Below are positions 39,035-51,510 of a DNA stretch of 64,000 nt, piece after piece (position 1 is the first letter of the stretch; each line of letters begins with the position of its first letter). A program made the translations under genes and the position numbers. Source of the DNA: Helopsaltes ochotensis (Eukaryota; Chordata; Aves; Passeriformes; Locustellidae); the NCBI GenBank assembly GCA_013400155.1, contig VXBM01000023.1, positions 449,511 through 513,510 on the forward strand. The letters are read 5' to 3'. The notes under the pieces were generated by a model. It searched no databases. It saw only the letters and a program-made list of their open reading frames with translations, and had not been told where the DNA came from.

Positions 39035-40606
39035 CTGTAATGCAGACTTGAGGGAGATGGGAGACACACTGCTCTGACCCCTTCTACCTTTCCAGGGATT
39101 TGCAGAGGAGAATGCTGACCTGGCTAAAGTTTTCTGCCCTATTTCTTCCTCTAGGCAAAATCCTTTTTTCACTCTTCTCCTATGATGAATTAGAGACAGA
39201 TATCTGGACTGCAGAGACTTTTATGGATAAATGTGGCTATCCTACATACTATTCCTCATCTTGCTATTTTCTTTTGACAACACTTTATTTCTTGTTGACA
39301 TCTGGTAAGTGCAAATTGAACTTTTGAAATCCTGGATAAAGGAGGAGCTCTGATTCTTTCCTTTTATCCTGCAAGGACAGCCAAGAATAGGGAAGACTTT
39401 GGGTAACCACCCAGCACAGGAAGGAATATAGCAGATGGGAATATTACCAAAGCAGAGCAGGTAGAACTAAAAAGGCACAGCAGATTTGGTGATCTGAGGC
39501 AAGGTAGGAAAGGTTTGCAGGTAGATGAATACTCAAAGTAGGGATCCTGAGAGCCCCCCAAAAAACACTCCATAATGTCATATTCCTAAGCTCCTAAGAA
39601 ACATCTCTTTGGATCTTTTGGGATAGTGGATACAAGTGAAAACCTGCATTACTAAGGTAATAAATATCTCTGCTCTAGTGAGAAATTCAGATTGGGAAAA
39701 ACCTTCACTTCTTTTTATATTTCTATTTTTAAGGGGTTTTTTTTCCAAGTTAACATATGGGAAAACTGAAGCTTTTGATGCCAAATTCTGTTCTGATATG
39801 CACAAACATTACTTTAATTGAGCTTTTGAGGGAGGGCTATGGACTTCACTGAATACAGAAGAGAATTGCATAGGCTTGGAGTAGGAATGATAAGTAACTA
39901 TGATGGACTTGAAGAAATTTGTTACCAAGCCAGAAGTACCTGATGAGCAAAAAATTATGAGTTATCTCAAGGATGGGGTGTAGAATAAATAAAGACACAG
40001 TAAAGATATAAATCAGTAGGAACAACACAACATCACACAGCCAAAGAAATAGCAAAATTCTGGAAAAAAGTCAACAAAACCAGAAACGTCAGGAGGGTAA
40101 CAAAAGGTGTGAGAAAAAAAGGGTTGAAGATTGTGAAGTTAAAGTAGGACATTTATAATTATGTCAAGGACAAAAGTCTGTCATAGAGTGCTTGAGCCAA
40201 GGGGAAGTTGTTCATGGATGTCCTAGATAGTGCTGGGAAACACTGCAGTTTCTTCACCTCAGCAGGCACCAGGAAGAAAAGGAAGAGACCTGCCAAAACC
40301 AAAAGCCCAAAAAATGGAAAATTCCTGAACATTGTGTCTACTCAGAGCAGCTGACAGAAAAATACAATGGCTCACCAGGGCAGTGCCAGGGTAGGTGGTG
40401 TCCCCCTTTACTCTCCCAAAAAGGCAAAGATGAGAAGCAACAACAGGAGGACTGGCAAGAGCCAACTGTAATATCTTTATTGTCCCAGCACAGTATGGGT
40501 CAGGGCAGCTCTTTCTTCTCTGTCTCCTTGTATTATGCATAGTGTGTATGAGTTCTGGGGGTTTGGTTTTGGTTTTGTATTTTTTTAATGTAATTGAGTT
40601 TGATTT

Positions 40607-40621
40607 TGTGTGTGTGTGTGT
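40607..40621. repeat. (TG)n microsatellite
   Basis: An uninterrupted TG run of about seven units, preceded by T/G-rich sequence from 40,561. Confidence 0.85.
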
Positions 40622-41840
40622 AAACCTTAGGATTTAATTTGAGTCCTGCTTCTGCTTGCTCTCTTTATGGTCTCGCCTTGTTTAGGATGATTACCTGCTT
40701 TTACTAAGGCAGCACAGAGTGCTCAGAAAATGCTGAACTTTATGCTCAGCCCCAGCAACCCCATTTGTTCAGGCTCTGTGTTTACCCAAAATCTCTGGGG
40801 CTCAAATAAACAAGGTGATATTATATTTATAAATAAAACTGCATGACTAACTCATGCACCTGATGGCAGAAAATAAGGTGACATTTGAGGTTGCAAAGCT
40901 CATAGACACAAAATGAGAAAGGCTAATGAAATTGCACGGGGCAAGAGGGTTTATTACTACTGCCTCTCCTGGACCACCATCCGTGAAGAACATGATAACA
41001 GAATACTCTGTTTAACAGCAGCATAGGTATGGTCCAGGAATGCAAAAAGGAAACCTGTGCTTTTTCTGCTTGTACACAAGCTCTGGCTGGGGGGAAGCAC
41101 TGGTAGGCACCCAACAGTCATTAGGTGTGCTGGGGATGCTGCAGTCACCAGACCCTTCTTGATGGTGGAGGTAAAGCAAAGGCATTAAAGCTTCCATTAG
41201 CATGGCATGTACAGCATGAGCTTCTGCTCACTGGACACGCTCTCTCGGACCCTGAAGTCTGCTAAATCTGTAAGATACTTAATTGCATGACTTACTGAGA
41301 ATGTCCACTTTATTTCATAACTGAGCTGGTCTAACTTTAGTTTCTGATTATTAACTCTTCAGTGAGCAAAGCCAGTCTCAGAAGAAAGGGACTTCTATGC
41401 TTTCTTAACATCTTTTCCTTGGAAATTAGATCAAGATTCTTCAAGTCTTGCAATCTAAATTGCTGCTCTTTGACACTTGTTTGGCAATTGAGAAGGGCAG
41501 GATCCAAAACAGCATCTTAGAGGTGAAAGGCTACATATCCTGTTAGTGGGAAAAATCATCTACAAAAGCAATGGTATTTGTCAAGAGCCTAGAGAAGATC
41601 TGACATCAGGAAAAGCCTTTGTGAAGTCCACCACAGCAACAGAATTTTATTCACCTTGATTTTAATCTTTTTACAGTGAAATCTAAAAATGGAGCAAGAT
41701 AGGGTTATAACTTAAGTGCAGGAACTGTGACACATAACAATTTATATGAGGAAATGGAAGTGCCACAGGGATAGGGTTCCAGGGCAAACTTGTCTTGTGA
41801 AAAGGATATGAAGTTAAGTAATGGTCAAATAAAGCAGGAG

Positions 41841-41868
41841 TTTTGTTTTGTTGTTTTGTTTTGTTTTC
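41841..41868. repeat. (TTTTG)n simple repeat
   Basis: Five TTTTG-type units, one shortened to TTG. An A-run follows about 10 bases downstream. Confidence 0.85.
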
Positions 41869-43399
41869 AATATTGCTTAAAAAAAAAAGATAGTAACAAA
41901 AATGAGAGCAGAAGTAAAGGTCTGACATTCAAGAAAGGCTTGCTTGGGGTTAATATACCACAGCAATTACTGAACAGTTTATCCCTGTGAAATTATTTCC
42001 TCTGGGTTATTGTTAAGATGATGAAAATATGTGAATTATTGATTACTTTGCCCCTGAATCAAACCTGCAGGAATGCGGGAATGAAAAGCTAATATAAGTG
42101 ATCCTGTTTGATGGGGGACATTTTCTGAATTTTTGCTCCTGAACCATTTCTCTTTTAATAGTTACTGGATTTGTTCTGTTTGTTTCCGTGTTTGTTTTTC
42201 TTTCCTTGCTCTTTCTCATGCAGAACAATAAGAACTCAACTAAATTGCACTCCGGTGAGGATTTCTCCAAAGAAATCTGCTGTTGCAGCTTAAACCCTGA
42301 GGAGCTGGAGAAGAGAAGCAAACTGCATCTTTCCTAGTGCTACTTGGTTAGTACCAAATGGCTCCACAGTAATTCTGCCACTCTTTTTATTAGGCTTCAG
42401 CAGCTGGGAAGTTGTATGTGCACGAGAGGTCAAGCAGTTTGCCGAGCTTGCTGGTTTTACTCTCAAATCATGGCCCTCCTGCTCCATTGAACAAAGACGG
42501 TAAGGAGTTCCTGGAGCAATTTTCCAAACAAAAAGATGCCTTTTTTGTTAGCCAAATATATTGCAACAATGTTTCAGCAGATTTTCCCGTAGTGTGGTAA
42601 TTTTGATTAACATGCTGAGAGAGACCTGCAAAGAGGCAGAGGCTGGGTAGGCACAGACTGCATCACTGTGTCCCTTGAGCTGGCCCAGTAGATCTCACAT
42701 AGAGTCTCTTACCTGTCTCTGGTAAAGCTGCCCATTGAAATCATGGCTTGCCTTGAATCGAGCAGAGCTATGATTTGAATGAGAGGTTTTTCTTTGTTTT
42801 CTTTCCTTTCCCATGTAAATGCTCCAATTACTTTAAGGCATTTCTTTTATTCTTTTTTTTCCCCCACAAAAAACAATCTCACCTTCCATTTGAAAAATAT
42901 TGCGTTTGTCCCCATACAGAAAAAGAAAACTATGAGAGCAGAAGTTTCCTATTTTTTTAAATAAGTTTTAGTCTTAGTCATGTTACAGATGTGGACCAGA
43001 AGGAGATCTATGTTTGGGTTTTCAAGCTTCTACCTGAATTTTCATGCCAACAGATAGCTCAGTTAATTTATTAAATGTAGGTATTTTTAAAGGAAGGAAT
43101 AATGTCACCAGCACAACACAAACTGCCTTTACCTTGCTGCCCTCTTTAACCTCTGGCACTTTCCCTAGGGATGCCTTTACTATATATAGCATATCCTGAT
43201 GGAAAATGTGGAAACCTCCACACATTTGACGACCTGTGTGGGGGACAGCAACGCAGAGGAACGTTCCTTTGCAGGTTTTGGAAGTGCTTTAGAGGAGAAA
43301 ATCCCCAAGAACTCCCTACTACCCATTTTGTGGTTTCAACAAAGCACCATGCCTTCCTTACATCTTTCTAAAGTTCGAGAAGGATTTGCTCTTTAGCAA

Positions 43400-43870
43400 G
43401 CTCGTAGTTTCGGATGTGCACAACTGAAGGTCTTCAGCGTTCTCCCCCACCTGCCCAGCAGGAGCCCTGCCCTGGCTCCGGCTCTGCCCTGCAGATTCCC
43501 GGGAGAAGGATGGAGCAGCCCCGCAACCCCCTCCGCTTCCAACAACGCCTTTTTGCTACCACCTAGCGGGCACGGAGAGGTGTGAGAACACGGACTCGTA
43601 CAGAGCTGGATGCCAGGAACAGGGAAAGGACGTGGAGAGCTGCGTACAGAAATATCCCCTGACTTCGATTTGCTGTTCCAGGGCCCTGACCCTGCATTAA
43701 CAAACACACTTGCAATGAAGCACCTAAGCACTGTCAGGTGGAAGCGGCCTTGGAAGACTTACGGCCCTGCAGAGGAAGGGATGGAAGGACCAAGGCTGTG
43801 GCCAGGGAACGAGGATTTCGTTTTTCTTCCATCAGCCAAGGCTGGAGAACAAGAACAGGACAACGGGAAA
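43400..43870. promoter_or_regulatory. CpG-enriched patch, possible promoter
   Basis: CpG dinucleotides are locally frequent here (about 15 between 43,410 and 43,680, more to 43,865), against a CpG-depleted background on both sides. GC content is also raised. It could be a small CpG island marking an unannotated transcript start, a recently inserted GC-rich sequence, or a decayed repeat. No protein family is recognisable in its open frames on either strand. A CTCF-like core (CACCTAGCGGGCAC) lies at about 43,560-43,573. Confidence 0.35.
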
Positions 43871-44528
43871 AGGAATCAACTCATTTGTGAAGTGAGACTG
43901 AGATGGCAATATGGCAACTGAAAACAGACTGAGACTGTGATAGGTCAGGAGACAGGCACAGATTCATTTGGCTGTAAAGCCTACAGGTGGTGATGCACAG
44001 TAAATACAACTTCAGTGCAGAGGCCATTCTGGTCAAACTCCTAGGAATTTCTCCCAGAAATAGACACAGACACTGAACTGAGCCAACCATATGAGACTTA
44101 GCATTGGGCCTGGACCTTCCACGAGGAAGGTGGGCCAGACACTTGCTAATGTATGCATACGCAGCAGTAGGGATTTTTATGTACCAGCTGATGGCTACTG
44201 AGAACCTGATCACTTCTGTCCCGTTGATTCCCCACTGGTTTTGTTGGTTTACTGCATGCTAAAAAATCTGGGAAATTACATGAAGCAAAAGTAATGCTGG
44301 GATAATTATGTGTTTGTTCTCCCAAACAGAATTTTAGTATTTCATGTACATTATCCATACTTGCATCGCATTTCTCTCCTGAAAATCACTTTTATTCAAG
44401 AATATGAATGAATACTGAGTAATTTAAAACCCAGTGTTTTAAAATCATGGCCAGCAGAACAGTTTCTTTTAATGAATACAGAAGAATCTTTCCTAGCACT
44501 TCAATTTAAAATGTTGATACTGAGCATT

Positions 44529-44571
44529 AGAAGAAGAACAAGAAGAAAAAGAAGGAGGAAAGAAAGAGGAC
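44529..44571. repeat. purine-rich (GAA/GGA) tract
   Basis: About 43 bases almost entirely A and G, mostly AAG/GAA-type units, with one C. It is low-complexity sequence. Confidence 0.8.
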
Positions 44572-45590
44572 AGAATACTTACTAAATTTCCTCTGGAAAG
44601 AAGAAGCAGTAGCTGGAAAACCTGAAACTGAACTCTGAAGTCCACGTAATGAAACAGACCTTACATATAAACGAAAACTTATTCAGTTTTTATCTTAATA
44701 CCTCACATGAAGTTTTAAAGCAAAGGATTTTCTCCGAATTGGTCCAGAGCTCCATCTTCAGTATCCCACAGGCTGGAGACATATATGTTTTTGTGTAAAT
44801 CAAAATATTATAAGTCCAATATATTTCACTCTCTTCATGTATGTGAAGGAATTAAAAGTAACTATCAGGTCTACAACAAATAAGTTAACTTCCATAAGTA
44901 CATAAATAAAGTTCCTGTGATTTTACATTTATTTCAGAACTTCTTTAACTCAGAACCCAAACCATACGTCCATCACAGAAGGCAAGTGGGAATTAGAGAG
45001 AGAGGGAGTATATTCATTTAATATAATTCAAATTTTACCTCAGTCTCTAATCATGGAAAAAAATCCCCTCAGGTCTCTGTTGTTAATCCACGCCTACATC
45101 CTTGGAAGCTCAGTGTCAGAATCACCTGTGTCTGCAGCAGGGAAAAGGGAGGTGGAATCCCAATTGTGCAGCTCCCCAATGTCAGCTGTGTGAATTAAAT
45201 AAGTGAAGATTAAACCTGTTGGGCTCTTTGGCTCATCAGTCAGAGAGTGGGTTTTAGAAAACATATGTTGAAATTCAGTGTGCATGTGATAAAAACTATG
45301 TTTATTGAAAGACAAGGTATATTTTGAAAGGTAAATCTTATCTCACATAGTCATAGATTTAAAAGCAGAAGTTAAAGATTTAAAATTTCAGTTCCTTTTA
45401 GATTCCAAAAGACAAATTAGTCTGAATTGCAGGATATAACAGCAAAACAACAAAATAGAAATAAAACAGAAGGCAGTCATGGTCCTCCTAAAATGAAATA
45501 AAAGTTATAAACCAAAGATTCTGTCAGCTTTTTTCCCAGGAAGTATAAAACCAGTGAGAGTAACAGAGAAATCTTTAAGGTAATCATCTA

Positions 45591-45617
45591 AAATGACAGC
45601 AGAGGGTGCTGTCATTT
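45591..45617. repeat. perfect 11-bp inverted repeat with CTCF-like core
   Basis: The left arm AAATGACAGCA (45,591-45,601) and right arm TGCTGTCATTT (45,607-45,617) are exact reverse complements around the centre GAGGG. The overlapping core ACAGCAGAGGGTGC (45,596-45,609) agrees with the commonly used CTCF consensus CCASYAGRKGGCRS at 12 of 14 positions. The inverted repeat is seen directly. CTCF binding is only a motif-based guess. Confidence 0.6.
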
Positions 45618-48600
45618 CTCCTTTGATTCACGGTGTGGCGTGAATCTGCAGCTCTCTTGCCCCTTGAGTTGTTACTCTAAAGAATCTTTAAAAACTGAAC
45701 AACACAGTAAATTTTGAAATTCAGTGGAATTTTTCCAGAAGGGAATTAGGAAAGAAAGAAAATACACACTGGTGTAGATTTAAGACCAGAATTCTACTTC
45801 AAAATGTGAAGGCTCTCCTGCAAGTATTTTGATTGTACAAAACTGTGGAATTTTTTTGCAGCTGTCTGTTTATATTTAATTTATAAACATAAACGTTAGA
45901 GCTTTTAATCTGTAAATATTTCTCTCTCACGATTTCATGCCTTATCTGCTCCATATTGTTGTCATTACTAGACTGCTCAAACAAATTATAGGATAATATT
46001 GTTAAATGCTTGCAATGTCCTGCCTATGAAAGTCACTTTGTCATCCTTTGGAAGAACTGACAAAAGAATGTCCTGCATCCTTTCCTGCCCTCTGAGGTAA
46101 ATAAATGTTCTAGAAATGGTCCTCAGTCTTTTCTGCCATCTGAAATTTCTACTTAGCCACTACATACAAAACATGGTTTTCTTGGGTTTTTTCCCCTTCC
46201 TTTCATAGCTTGGTTGCTCAAATCATGGCCTATGAGGCCACAGTCAAAAGAGAAAAACTGAAACTCTGGTCAAGTTTGACTGCAGAGAGAACCCAGGCAG
46301 GAGGTTACATGCTGAACCTGCTGCAATGCTGAGTGTCCCTCAGGGTCAGCACAAAAATGTGAAACACAGTTTATGATTTCTAAACCTACCAGAGGCAGGA
46401 TGATCACTCCACATTTCTTACTGTGCTGGAACACCCAGACCCAGTTCTGAGCTTACTTGCCATAAATTCAGACAGCCCTATTCCAGGTTGTCTTTACAAC
46501 CTAATATATAAGAAGTTAATCTTGCTTAGGTATTAATTGTCCTCCTCATGCAATTTGTGTTATTTTAGAATGCATAAGGTACAAGATTTATGAGGCATGC
46601 TTACAGTATAATAAATAGAATAAATTGGCTAGCCTTGTCATGGTTAAAAAAAAAGAAAAAGTCGAAAAGTTTTTGTTGTTGTGCCAGTTTATTTTTAAGG
46701 GAAGTAACATGAAGATCTTTTGTATGAGGCCCACAGGTCTCATCAAGGAGATAGCAAGGTATGAGCTCAGTTTGGTCCATCAGGAATGTAATCCCAACCC
46801 CAGTAGAGTCCTGGCAAAGTCCTCACTGACTTCAGTGAGGTCAGGTTTTAACCCCACAGGGACACACCATTTCAGGAAAACTGAAGATCTGGTTTGGTGT
46901 CTCTGTTCCTTTCAGACTCACTGGAGTGTCTCCAGCCTCACCTCTGCTATTATCACGAGTTCCCTTGTTCTTATCTCCTCCCTGTATTCCTCTAGTCCCA
47001 CCCGCTGGGCTTTACACTCACTATATTGTATCTCTGTCTGTAATGAGAGGGAGGCTGTGGCTGAGTCTCTGCTTCATGTGGTGCTTGATACGAGTTTTTT
47101 CAGGTCTCACAGTCAGGCCCAAGCCCGGAAAGTAAGCTCAAGACAATCTGGTAACTAGTGGAAGACAAAGGATTTTCCACTTTTTGAGGATGTCAGAGGA
47201 AAGCATTATGTCTTGGACTTTGGAGTATTGAACTTGTGATTTTTTTGCAAGTCAGGGCTGGCAGTGTGTTTAAATCAAAGATTTATTAATCTGTTCCAAC
47301 AGGCCATGTTACCTTTTAATAGTTTTCAGCAGTTAGCAAAGGCTGTATTTCTGCAAGTCCTTTGTGGATTCAAGGCTTTCTTACATCTCTCTTCTCTTTG
47401 CATTTTGCTTTATATAGGTTTTTCTTCCAGATCTTTATTCCATTTATTAGAACAAATACTGGCATGAAAAATACTCTCTCTGTGAATTACACCCTATTAA
47501 ATTTAACTTAAAAAGCAAGGAACTCAGATTACGAAAGAGTTCTGAACTACTATTGCCTTTTTTACAGTGGTTGTACCCATTTGGGTTCCTGTGTTTTCTT
47601 TACAATCATGAAGATAAATTTGTTAGTATTTTCTTAATAAATTAAAAGTCATCATTTGGGGATAAGATCCAAAATAGCACATAATGACCTAGAGCAGAGC
47701 TGAAATTTAATTAGACCCTTACACACAGAGCAGTTGCAGTCTGGAGTCTGACCAGATTCAAAATTACAGTTATTAGATGCGACATAAATAGAGCAGGTAC
47801 AGTCACCTAAACAGGGGTGAGGGACTGGGACAGAATTCAGATTGCATGATTGCAATCCAAGACAGGCACATGCCAAATCTTTGCTCTAGGGATTAGACAC
47901 TCTTTGTTCGTGGGTGCTTCTGTGTGTCTGCAGAAGTGCTGTCATACTAACTGAGCAGAGCATCCTCATGTCCTATTTTCTATGAAATTAATTAGGGATT
48001 CTCAAACCACTCATCCCTAGGGGTGGTAAATTGCTCTGGTACACGGCCGAGATATCAGATAGCTCTGGATTCAGCACAGAGCATTAAAACATAATTGCCA
48101 TTTCCATTAGAAAATGAATGGGTGCTTGGGGAACTTTGTACTTGTGGTGATGCACCACCACAGGACCATTTCCTCCATGAACACCAGGTTTTTCACAGAT
48201 GCCCCAGGTTTGACTTATTACATGGCTGGGATATAAAGCTTACTGCTCCCACCTTTCTCTCAGGATTCTTAAACCCATGGAAATTCTTTCCATTACTGGA
48301 AGATGAATTTAGGGATTAAGTTCATTACCAGTGTACCCACTTTTTATTTGTGTGTGCCGTCCACTAATTTTCAGGGGTGAGCCCCAGCATAACCTTTATG
48401 TATTACTGAAGGGAGCTTGGAACTCAAAACTTCTGTTACGAATGACAAACATTTATTTTTACTATTCTGTATCAGTTTAGAAAGAAGCACTTGATATATC
48501 ATATGCTCAAATATCAATTTGGAAAAGCATTTTCCCCAGTCATGCTGAAAGGTTCATTCTCTTGGTGGACTGTCCAGTTTATTCCTGTTGTTGGAAGCAT

Positions 48601-51391
48601 TAGGGAAGGCCTTAACCCTAAAGTTTGTCATCTATCACTCCTGGTGGTAAACATAAATATTCCAAAATCCAGTGTAGGTGTTGGGACAAAAAGGAGATAA
48701 TGAAGAGGAGAAATTGCCAAAAAGAGTAAACTGATAATATTTCCATACAATCTAAGAGCTTGCCAGAAGTAATAGTTTCGACTTTTGTTCTGTAGATTAT
48801 ATAAATATGATTATGGAAATATACATAATCAACTATTTTATTCTAGATATGCTCATTTCTTTCATTTAGAGTCCAAGAGAAAGAGTAATGCCATAATATC
48901 TCCCTCCTTCATCTCGTAGTCTGCTAAATAATTTGTGATAATTCAGAAATAGCTCCAAGCCCTTACACCTGGTGTACCTATTGCAGGGGCGCAGTTGAAG
49001 CCTCACCCCTACTTGAACCATTTATAAGGAAATTACATTTATCAGCAAGAGCCCAAGGTTCCAAGCAGCTAGCTGGAATGCACACTGGTAACTGCAATGC
49101 TAGAGCAGCTTTTCTGCATGATGATTTGTGCTATACAGGGCAGAGGCTTGAAGGCATGAGAAAAGGTTGCTGCAACACCTTTCTGGGCATTCTGCTTTTC
49201 CAAAAATGAAACCCATCAGTGTTCTTCTGCCTCCTGAGTTTTTTTGTAGATGTGGATGTGTAAAATTGGCAGCCAATGTGAGCATTAAAGTCTACAGTGC
49301 ACTCTCAATGAAAGGCTTCTGAAGACTTCGTGTGTAAGGGGGTAATGTAGCTCACTACTGTCTTCTCACTCTTTATTCACTTTTTAGCACCTCGAATTTT
49401 CTCTATTATAAACTGAAATAGATTAAAGGAAATAGATGTGGAACTAGAACTCAGATCTGCAATTGGTTTTAAGATCTTCTCTGGCATTCTTTTCACTTCA
49501 TTTTTCCCACTTCATTCTTCCTGTCTGGGGAAATGCTATTACAGCATCTAGGTACATTTAAGTGCTGTTGTGTTTAAGAGCTGTACAAACCTACTGTAAA
49601 AAATATTCACACCAAGCCCAAAGACCTGTATTTCCAACTGCATAAAAGTACTTCAATAATTAAGTTACAATTTTTTTTTTTCAAAAAAAGTTTGAGAAGA
49701 GGAGGCTGATAAAACCCAGCATTATGTTGGCACACAGAAGACACAAACCAGGTTTGTTTTCACTTAAGTGATGAGGAATATCAATTGGCAAATGCCTTTT
49801 TTCACACCCTAGCTATATGATAAAAAACAAAAGACAGTATTTTGAATTTTTGAAATTTTAAAACAGTTTTCAAAACTTTGACATTGGAATCAGATCAAAG
49901 TTATGAACATCACAAAACAATCCCACCTAGAGTGCTCATTGGGTGTTATCTTCCAAAAGCAGTAAAATAGCTCATCTCCCTTTTATGTTACAATGATTTC
50001 ACTAAATATTTGACATTTACTGTTGACATTGAACTAGTGAGGCATTTTTTTCTGTTTTCCCTCAAATGGAAGTCTCCTATTAAATGATGAGGAACATTTC
50101 AGAGTTGTGACAGAAATATTAATAACTCTGCTTTGTCCAATTTTAAATATGTTTGAATATAGAGCACTTCAGCATATAAAGCAGGAATATAAGGGCTAGT
50201 GTCTCAGAACTCTTTAGTATGCACTGCTGAATATACAAATGCACACATTTCAAAACCCCACAGACAGAAAAAATTTGCAATTGAGAAGCTAAATGAGTTC
50301 AATAAAAAGACAGAAAAAATTTCTTTATGTCCAGTGGCAAAGCACCCTGATGCTGCTATTTTAGGAAGGAAAATTAATGACCATTTTTTACAAAGGAAGC
50401 AGTTCGTCTCTGTAGTTTAGAACTGATTAGTAAATGGATATGCAGAAAGCTCTCTATGAAATTAGACAAATATGAATCTGTGCACTTCAATCTATTTTAT
50501 TCATGTTCTGCAAGACCTCAACAACTAGAGCTAATGCTCCCTCAGCTCCATTGAACTAATTAAGCTAGGTCATTATATTAATAATGGGTTGCCCTTCTGT
50601 CTGCATTTATGGCACTTAGCAAGTCAGTGTGAGTGTGAACGCTTATCTCATGAAGAAGAGAGCTCCTGACAATGAAGTAAATTAATCCATCAAGATAATT
50701 AATGTGACCTGATTACTGTTGTCATCTGAAGAAGCTGGCATACACAAACAGATATCTGCAGCCGTAGGAAGCGAGCAACAACACTCCAAACAACTGGGCA
50801 AGGCCCTGAGCCTGTACTATTGAGCAAGGAGGTGGCTGACACCAAGACCTGGTGACAGGCTGCTGATGTGGCACATGCAAAGGGTGCCACAGGATCTGAA
50901 TGTTGCTATCAGCACCTAGGTTAACTCAGCTGGGTTGGTATTTTGCCACAATTAGTTCTAATGCCATCTGTCATGTAAAAATACTTCATCTAATTAGTTT
51001 TCACTTCTCTTTCTCCTTAAGGGGCATGAAAAAGTGAACACATTTGAAAGTTAATTAGGAAAAACTCTGCAGTCACCAGCCTAAAAGTGTAAAATCAACT
51101 GCACTTTGGGCATGGCTTTGCCAGCTTTCTTGCTCTGTCAATTCTTTCACCTCCTTTAGTTCACTTGCTGGTAGTGCCATACACAAAGTTCCTAATGGCT
51201 TGGAACCTTCATTCCTTAAGCTGATGATACTTGGCTGAGAACAGAATGCAATGATTCTTCTCTGTCATAAATATTAAAAAATAACAAAAAGTTGATGGCT
51301 GGGATAGAGGAAAAGGCTTCAAAATCGCTGAAGTGGAAATTTATAAAGAACAAAGGTTCTCTTCTTGGCAGAGAGAAATACACATGTGAAC

Positions 51392-51510
51392 TGATTTGTA
51401 TTATGATTTAGTGTGAAACAACTTTTAAAAAAATTAAGTTTTTACATGGTCTTAAGGCTGCCTCCTAGAAGTTGATGAACAGTTCCAGAACTTTCTTTAT
51501 AAAGAATGCA
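51392..51510 (+). repeat. 120-bp direct repeat, copy A
   Basis: This copy matches 56,144-56,263 in the same orientation, with about 10 or 11 differences by eye over 120 positions. The shared blocks include TGATTTGTATTATGATTTAG, GCTGCCTCCTAGAAG and CAGTTCCAGAACTT. I do not recognise it as CR1, an LTR or a known DNA transposon. It lies about 2.4 kb upstream of the readable SAYSD1 exon. Confidence 0.9.

Larger units (their letters stand above)
39035..43399. other. intergenic, no recognised gene
   Basis: Unique-looking AT-rich sequence without a recognised gene. It holds a short (TG)n run at 40,607-40,621 and a (TTTTG)n repeat at 41,841-41,868. Confidence 0.55.

Noticed and set aside
46625..47158. 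177-codon plus-strand open frame
   Set aside because: The translation has no recognisable motif, and a second overlapping frame is also open. Not supported as a gene.
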